A DNA stretch of 64,000 nt from Tubulanus polymorphus (Eukaryota; Nemertea; Palaeonemertea; Tubulaniformes; Tubulanidae): assembly GCF_964204645.1 (NCBI RefSeq), contig NC_134027.1, forward strand, positions 13,814,485 through 13,878,484, in the 5' to 3' direction. The position numbers and the translations under genes were made by a program. Of the stretch, positions 57,457 to 64,000 are shown one piece after another; within the stretch, counting starts at the first letter, position 1; every line of letters begins with the position of its first letter. The notes beneath the pieces were generated by a model. The model was not told the origin of the DNA and searched no databases. It saw only the letters and a list, made by a program, of their open reading frames with translations.

Positions 57457-57787
57457 TATTACTCCCTGACGGTGACCTCAGCCATCATTCCAAGCAATGA
57501 ATGAGTCTGTTTTTAGAACAGACTTGCAGTTGCATTCCCGATAACACATGGCATATAGATAACAGGCCACGGCAATGCGCCACTCATATAACCACAGAAG
57601 GTGACAGCGTGCTGCAGGAACTCGGAAGTACGCCACTCAACGCAACGCACCAAGCCAACGCGCCAAGCTATTTTTGACAACGCACAATGAATCTCAATCG
57701 AACAAAAGACGAGTATTGATACACGTTATTTCCAGACAGGTTTCCAGAGCCATAAAGAAGTCAATAATACAAGAGTTCAATACTTAC

Positions 57788-57923
57788 TTATCATTACGTA
57801 TATGCTCGTATAATCGCTTGAATTGCCGTGCTTGTAATATACACAATGCGGATATACACAAAAATGATAGAAGACAAGGATATATTCGCCGTAGTATCAA
57901 TGAGTGCAACTCAATTTCCAAAC
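57788..57923 (-). CDS. MARCHF6: MARCHF6 exon: last transmembrane helix and cytosolic tail start
   Basis: The acceptor TTCTTCTAG ends at 57924 and the donor GTAAGT starts at 57787. It encodes 'LRRIYPCLLSFLCISALCIL' and 'ARQFKRLYEHIRNDK'. It enters in phase 1 and leaves in phase 2. Confidence 0.92.
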
Positions 57924-60900
57924 CTAGAAGAACAATTGTAGTAATATGTATATGTATGTTCTTAATGAAATGCATATACTAACATGGGTTATTTAGATAC
58001 CCTAGCATTCAACGCCATCATTTTTTTTCAATAACCATGAGTGAGCAAATATTGTCATATTCTTCACGTTTGGCAATTAATTAATCGGGCATTGGTTGAC
58101 TGTGATGCAATAGTTGGCAATGGTGTGCCCCAACAATGAGTTGCTAACAGATGCAAGGTGGACATATGACTGTCCTAAAACAGCTACCGTGATGAGCTTA
58201 ACTGTGTCAGCGGAATTATCTCTAGCTTGAAATACTTCTCAGCAACATCTACTGCATAGTGCTGTATACTATGCACACGATGAGCATTTCTAACAATTAT
58301 ATAAGATAAACAGGGATAACAAAAGGTTTGAATACTGTAAGTATCAATATGTAGCTCGGGAGTTCAAATGACATGAATTCAGTTACCGGTATCCTTCAGC
58401 GGATAGCACAACAAATGCACAACATAGTCGTTGGCCAACACGAATCCCACTGAATTAACCAGGGAATACTAAGCATTGTCACTGAACATGCCATCCATTC
58501 AAAAGATACAGCTGCTGATCTCGAATCTGGATTTCAAATTAAACAATGGAAATTTTGGGGAGTTTCAACTATTCTTAAATTGGATTTGGCACTTGACGTC
58601 AAACAAGGACCTATATTGCATCGATACTACATTCAAAATGGTACTTATACTTACCACACAAAGGTATGACACTTTTATAGATGATGTATGGAACCGCAAG
58701 AGCTATGCCCAGAGAACTAACCACAGGGAAACATAGACGCAAACATATATATTTCAGGTTTATATTCCGAAGACCATCATTATACACCTGTTCAATCACT
58801 TCCTTTAACCACCAATGAGGACCCATCATGGTTACTGCACAGATAACTTTAGCATGCAATACTCCCAGTGCCCAGTTCTATAATATAAGAAAAATGTCGC
58901 TGAATGAATGTGGCTTGCTTGATTAGATAATCTCAAGCTTTCAGGAGAGACCTTTACCTATCTTGTTTCTGAATTAAGTCTCAATGATCTACCCCTCAGA
59001 TAAGGATAAATTTCTCATAATGCCAGTATTATCAAAAATATTTTTCTTACTTGTATGCGTAACTTGTATTGTAATGCTTAATCCCTTGTATAAGTTCACA
59101 ATGCATTGGATACAATCAAACTTCAATTCAAAGGCTAGACATCAGTATAAATATCTAAAAGTTGCCAAAAAAAAAAGAACAAATTTTTGCCACAACTGAC
59201 GAGGTAAAGACTTAAGATTTTTTTTCAACTGTCTAGCTGTCTAAGATTAATTCATCTTGAAGTCATGTGCTACAACCAGATGACATCCAGCAACGAGTCT
59301 TCGCTTCATCAGCTTCTTTTATCGTGGTGGCTAAATTGATGTTTTTTTGGTAATTTTAAGACATTTAGGTATCTAAGCATTGAGGTGACGTTCTATCATT
59401 TCCATTGCATTATGAGAGTATCACATTTCAAGGATTATGTGTGACGACGTATAGTAAGTAAAACAAAAAGCCTATCGGCTAGCTCTGCTGTGGGTGCCCC
59501 TTTGTGGCCAAATCCAAAAAGGGCTCTGTATGTTGGAGGTATTGGTCCATAATTTTAGAAGATTCATACCAAATTTGGACTTGATCTGATTAAAACTGTA
59601 GGACTAATTGCAACTTGAACAAGAAACGAAATTCTTAATATGGGCTTTCCTAAATTTACATGAGTGTAATGATTAATCAGCACCAAAATTAAACATAGGT
59701 ACAGAAATTTAAAAACAAATGAAAAGGACTGATAACTGATGGATTGAATTCAAATGATGGGAGAAAATTGACTTGTTACAGACCGGAAATAAGGACGGAA
59801 AATATCAAGACAAAAATTGTATTTTCTCAAATTATGAATGGAAACACATACCTATCTTCGTCATGTAGTTTTTGGCAGAATTTCAGAGAATCTGTTCTCC
59901 AAGTAATCAAAAAAGCCTAAGATGCCCCCCCTTGATTGAATCAAGAAGTTTTCATGAAAATCTGTCTATTGATACGATCTCCATCACACACAACTGCATG
60001 ATGATTCATCATGAATATACATGGTAGCGGGTTTTCCCCACTGACTCAAATAGACGCTCTCCACGTTGATTTCATTTATTTCATACACTGTGTACAGTTT
60101 GTTAACATTAGACAATTTATTTTCGTAAATTGAACAATTTCCAAGATTCAGTTCTCCCTTTCCCAATTTTACTGTCCTTCTATTCACTGCTTTTCACGGT
60201 TGGCCGCCACACAATATGGCAGTTGAATCATTCGCAGTTTCCAAGAAAACTTAAAACTAGGCCACGCGCAGGGAGCACTTTTTTTCATATACATGCACAG
60301 ATCAATACACCACACTGCAGCCAGTGTATGTGTCTAGCACGTGTGTGAAGCATGAATAAACGTAAAAGGGCATATGTTCTTTCGAAACGCAATGTATTTC
60401 CAACAACAAATAAATAACTAAATTAATATTCAATAGGGTAAGAGCTTTTATTACTCCATTGAATGCTTTGAAAGTTCCGAAGAGAAAATATAAGCCTCGT
60501 TTTTAAGTTATTTTGTGCCAAAGCAAGAAAGTTTTAAATTGCATAACAAAATGGACTTCGCTAAAGCGAAAGCCATTATAAATAGAAACTCCACCCCTAT
60601 GACAAATCAAAAAATGGCTCTGCAACTATATAGGCCTTGGTCCATAGAGCATTCATACCAAATTTGGAATTGATCTGATTAAAACTGTAGGACTAGTTAA
60701 GTTACAATTTGAATTAATAGAAACTCCACCCCTAGGGGACAAATCCAAAATTAATTGCCCATGGGCAAAGTGTGGTTTACCTTGAAAGCTAGAGATTGTT
60801 TGGAGTAAGGGCATTGCTTGAAAAATCTTTTTAATTCGTGACTTCAAAGTTCTAGAAGTTTATATTGTATTTTATCTTTCTTAATGAATTATTTTGTAGT

Positions 60901-63654
60901 CAAATAAGACCAAAGATAAACATTTGTTTATGGTCTACGTCCAAAATTTCATAGGGTACAGGTAGGCGCAGCATTGAAAACTATTTTATATTTTCAAAGA
61001 AATATTTTTCACAATATGAAAAAATATTCAAATGATGTCACATATCAGAGGGTGGCTGAATAGAGTCTTGGAAACGAAACCTCTTCCAATGTATGGCCAA
61101 GGAAGCTAAAACCAGGGCGTAGTATTAGATCGTTTTAAATCCTGGAATTTACCACTACAATATTCAGACCTTGGCCTATACCTATAGTTTGCTGCTTAGT
61201 ATTTTCAGGTCAAAAGAAATTACAATTCATTACAAATTCTATCAAACAGAAAACACAGCGCTCATCTGCTACGACGATTATTCAGCTTGTTATCATACCA
61301 AACGTACACGCGCCAAGCAGCGTTACAGCATCACCATGTAGAAGTCTGTATTAGCGTGTGTTTGTGTGCGCAATAGTCTAATGTTAGCACTCCCGCGCAC
61401 GTGGAGGCCTTGACGTATAGTGAACGTTCGCTTCACGTCAATCTCAATCAACACATTCACCGGGTATTAAAATGAAACAATACCTATGGCGATATGTGAA
61501 AAAATTATATTCTCACCAGCAATGAGCATTTGAAATTCGCACATATACGGCACCTAATCCAATGAAACTTTCGCCATTAATGGCTTTCCCATAATTATTT
61601 TAGTAGCGCCGGAATTCCCCGTATATCCCAAAAACAGTCAATCACATTCGCTCGTAGAGACGACGCCTCCCAATTGAGGTCATTGCAATTTTATACGCAA
61701 GAGCTAAGAATTTTCCCGCCAAAAACAGTTTTTCGTCGAATTTAAACAAAGTTGACCATGTCATCGTCGGAGGTTCGTCATGTCTTCAATTGCATCGATT
61801 ATACGTTGTTTAACCCGAGAACCAATGAAAAAAATGCTCACATAAAAAAACGTACCGCGATTTTACATGAATTGGCTCAATGCCAACCTCATACTGCTGA
61901 CGAAGGTAAACCAAAAAGGCTCTGATACTTTATAGGCCTAAGTCCCTAGAACATTCATACTAAATTTGAAATTGATCTGATTAAAACTGTAGTACTAGAA
62001 GCAATATCAAGATATAGAAACTCCACCCAAGGGGCACCCCTGGGGGACAAATCAAAACAAGAGGCCCACGGGCCTTATACCTTCGTGACGCAGTAGAAGA
62101 AGAATGATGTTCATTTTTTGTTAATATCCTAACATAAAAAGACAATCCCATTTTTGATGCCCCATCACACTACATGAAAAAATGCACTAAGAATTGTAGG
62201 CATCGTGCTGAAAAGAAATCTAAGATGGATGACAACCATGGCGGCCATACTTGACCAAAATTTTCAATAAGGGTTGACATTTCACCTACCAAAATTCTTA
62301 CACCTGACCTAGTATCATGAAAATGGATCAAGAATTGCAGGCCGTTTCGTGCTAGTAATTCAAGATGGCTACCCTGGCGGCCACATTTGGAAGCCGATGA
62401 CCTCGATATACACTAGGCATAGGGGAAAAATTCAATGAAATTTTGCATATTCCAGCATTTTTGCATATATCCCAGCACTTCCATGTGGCTTAGAGCTGAT
62501 GGGTGAAATAAGCCATATCAATTCCAAAACCTATTTCTCTCCTTATGACCAAATATCAGCTGTGCATATACAGTGGATACAACTTTGTACTACCAAGAGC
62601 CAATAGACAGTTACTCTGAGGACAGTTCTATAAGGATCAACAAAAACTAGTTAAAGCAAAAATTTCCACTCAAGATATAGATTGATCATAAAATAAAATT
62701 TACCTGCCAGGGAAAGAATACTGGACTTTGATTAAGAGGAACACGCAGAGGTGCAACGATTACCAATTCAAAAAGCAATCCTAACATTAAGGGTATAATT
62801 CCAACTAGTACAGAACCAATAACCATCAGTTTAATGCCCTTGAAAGAAAAAGAAATCATTTACTATTAGAAAGATCACAGATGACTTATACAAAATAATC
62901 ATCCAGTTGGTTCCTTACACCTCAAGCCTTAGCTGTGTATGTGCTTGTAGCGCCCTGTATAATTATTGGTAAGCACTGACTGGAGCTATTTACTGGGAAT
63001 ACTTCATGTACTGAATGGATGAAACATAGAGTATCAAGGCATGTGACCATAACACACATAGGCCTAATACAGACAGATATTATATGATGATGGGATACAT
63101 ATGAGTGCCAACTGCATATTCCTTTGGCTGCTATATGAAACCTTTTAGTCTTGAATCCACATGCAATAGATCTCTAAGACCTTTACACTTATGTTAAGAT
63201 CATCAAGTGATACAAAACCCAGACATGGGGAAAAGACTTAGCATTTTGTATGATTTATGAGATGTGAAGAATGTATCAAAGGATTCAACTCACCCAAGTA
63301 ATCCAATCGTTCAGTCTCCTTGCAATGGCAAGCCATCCTTGTGGCACCCAGGTGTAGAATACAGTAAATATTCTCATAGTCATCCAGCAAATGTACAATC
63401 CACATGCTGCTGTATACAATTCATGCATTTTGGCTTCACCCATTCGTAGTGACATTACCTTTCTGCCTAAAAAAACTGCAATAAAACGGAAACACTTTTT
63501 TAAAATATTATTTGATTATAGTTAGATGGTGATAGAAAAGGCAATGGCAGAAAGATACAGCAATATTAGATAGACATTTTTTACCTGGAACTGTTAGTAA
63601 AATCAAGCTAAAGACAAACAAGGACGAACACATGATCAAAAATAAGACCATCAC
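57788..63654 (-). CDS. MARCHF6: MARCHF6/TEB4-type E3 ubiquitin ligase, C-terminal exons (partial)
   Basis: Five minus-strand exons with matching phases: 63654-63585, 63466-63294, 62838-62704, 58877-58655 and 57923-57788. They encode the last membrane segments of MARCHF6 (TEB4; yeast Doa10), an ER-membrane RING-CH ligase that marks ER proteins and sterol enzymes for degradation. Landmarks are 'HELYTAACGLYICW', 'LLFELVIVAPLRVPLNQ', 'MMGPHWWLKEVIEQVY' and 'RQFKRLYEHIRNDK', all highly conserved in animals. The RING domain and the rest lie beyond 64000. The short final exon (after 'RNDK', donor GTAAGT at 57787) was not found; it may lie farther left, beyond the repeats. All reads are open, so this is probably a live gene. 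Confidence 0.93.
58655..58877 (-). CDS. MARCHF6: MARCHF6 exon: 'MGPHWWLKEVIEQVY' segment
   Basis: The acceptor ATTATAG is followed by 'NWALGVLHAKVICAVTMMGP'. A helix with 'LGIALAVPYIIYKSVIPLCG' is followed by the donor GTAAGTAT at 58654. It joins the previous exon in phase 0. Confidence 0.92.
60190..61910. repeat. Repeat R, copy 2, inside the MARCHF6 intron
   Basis: 60753-60975 matches 52270-52460 (PLE GIY-YIG tail and beyond). 61020-61910 matches 53095-54240 without the 269-bp duplication. 60190-60300 resembles 52840-52960. Confidence 0.75.
62052..62440. repeat. 'AAGAGGCCCACGGGCCTT' repeat
   Basis: Begins ACAAGAGGCCCACGGGCCTT, a near-palindromic motif, followed by 'CAAGATGG' phrases twice (62222, 62362) and 'GGCGGCCA' repeats. 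This opening is, from memory, a very common repeat start in marine molluscs and relatives. No coding region. Confidence 0.6.
62704..62838 (-). CDS. MARCHF6: MARCHF6 exon: 'GLLFELVIVAPLRVPL' segment
   Basis: 45 codons, phase 0 at both ends. 'GIIPLMLGLLFELVIVAPLR' and 'SPVFFPWQ' are near-universal in animal MARCHF6. Confidence 0.93.
63294..63466 (-). CDS. MARCHF6: MARCHF6 exon: 'HELYTAACGLY' segment
   Basis: Acceptor TTTTTTTAG, donor GTGAGT. It encodes 'RMGEAKMHELYTAACGLYIC' and 'FYTWVPQGWLAIARRLNDW'. Confidence 0.92.
63585..63654 (-). CDS. MARCHF6: MARCHF6 exon: short membrane-helix exon
   Basis: 70 bp, acceptor TTTACAG, donor GTAAAA. It encodes a single hydrophobic helix ('VMVLFLIMCSSLFVFSLILL') ending 'TVPG', in phase with the next exon. 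Confidence 0.85.
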
Positions 63655-64000
63655 CTGTAAATGTGGAAAAAAAAATGTTGTCACATTATAGCAGAGGATG
63701 GATGACTTATATTGGGGTTTACAAGATTGTGCCTCAAATGGGAAACTAAGGGTTCAGGGACACCTGCCTACTTGGGAGTGTTTTCAAATGCTCAACATTC
63801 TAACTAGTTTCAATATTCAACACCCGTGACCATATACAAAACCCAATGAAGGGATGTGATTATGAAAATCTGTATATTTCACATACGCTAGGATACTTCA
63901 TTCTCCCCTTCACCCTTTCGTTTTTGCTGGTACAGGGATCCCAACGGTAGTTACCAAAAAATCGAAAATCAATTTGGCCTCATTCTGTCCTGGCAAGTGC
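63655..64000. other. MARCHF6 intron, no exon recognised before the window end
   Basis: Nothing coding was recognised. The upstream part of the gene lies beyond 64000. Confidence 0.5.

Larger units (their letters stand above)
58878..62703. other. Large MARCHF6 intron filled with repeats
   Basis: Contains three copies of a short repeat ('AACATTCATACCAAATTTGG', 'CTGATTAAAACTGTAG'; near 59570, 60640 and 61950), repeat R copy 2 (60190-61910) and an 'AAGAGGCCCACGGGCCTT' element (62052 on). No further exon was found in it. Confidence 0.7.

Noticed and set aside
58476-58736. Plus-strand frames over the MARCHF6 exons
   Set aside because: They are shadows of the conserved minus-strand exons and flanking intron.
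1-64000. tRNA or rRNA genes
   Set aside because: No cloverleaf with A and B boxes and no rRNA core sequence was noticed in either strand. A covariance search was not possible.

Overview
The window is animal nuclear DNA. It has spliced genes with GT/AG introns, non-LTR retrotransposons, Penelope-like elements (PLEs), Polinton/Maverick elements, eukaryotic cut-and-paste transposons and a fragment of one conserved host gene. The repeat content (a Polinton, an ISL2EU element, PLEs, and short repeats of the 'AAGAGGCCCACGGGCCTT' kind) suggests a marine invertebrate, probably a lophotrochozoan such as a mollusc. That assignment is inference.

Layout. 1-475: part of a ~435-bp repeat family that returns at 17.73-18.34 kb and 18.77-19.44 kb. 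About 560-4199: a decayed LINE on the minus strand (endonuclease, reverse transcriptase, C-terminal zinc knuckle). Its 5' part continues at 17461-17690 because a Polinton (P1) landed inside its reading frame. P1 occupies 4200-17460, with ~420-bp TIRs, 5'-AG...CT-3' ends and a 6-bp TGTATC target duplication. It encodes a chromodomain integrase and a packaging-type ATPase on the plus strand. Converging on them is a minus-strand block: zinc-finger/protein-primed DNA polymerase B, a probable penton-like protein, small membrane proteins and several unknowns. Several P1 genes are frameshifted or interrupted, and I find no major capsid protein or protease gene.

20.2-47.05 kb: a second, older Polinton remnant (P2, polymerase gene only) is split by a Russian-doll nest. 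Two head-to-tail copies of an unnamed element 'C' (C1 and C2, 20.78-43.1 kb) carry long arrays of a 31-bp minisatellite and a fragment of reverse transcriptase. C1 is broken by an 11.5-kb inverted-repeat element 'A' (21617-33169). A in turn contains an ISL2EU transposon (25552-30502; THAP-DDE transposase plus a SAP-SWIM-YqaJ protein cut short in its nuclease domain) and a repeat-rich element 'B' (30518-33066). C1 is also broken by insert 'D' (35713-37387), which itself carries a 253-bp PLE-type foldback. Target-site duplications order most of these insertions.

47.05-57.5 kb: mostly non-coding, with PLE debris. This includes an RT fragment, a GIY-YIG endonuclease fragment and a decayed PLE whose single frame carries an OTU cysteine-protease domain ahead of the RT. 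Two small TIR elements are also present. 57.8-63.65 kb: five exons of the C-terminal part of a MARCHF6/TEB4-type ER ubiquitin ligase on the minus strand. The gene continues past the right edge. Its introns hold a second copy of repeats seen at 52.3-54.2 kb.

The only clear host gene is MARCHF6. Nearly everything else is mobile DNA, and most of it is decayed. The intact-looking mobile genes are the P1 integrase, several short P1 frames and the ISL2EU transposase.
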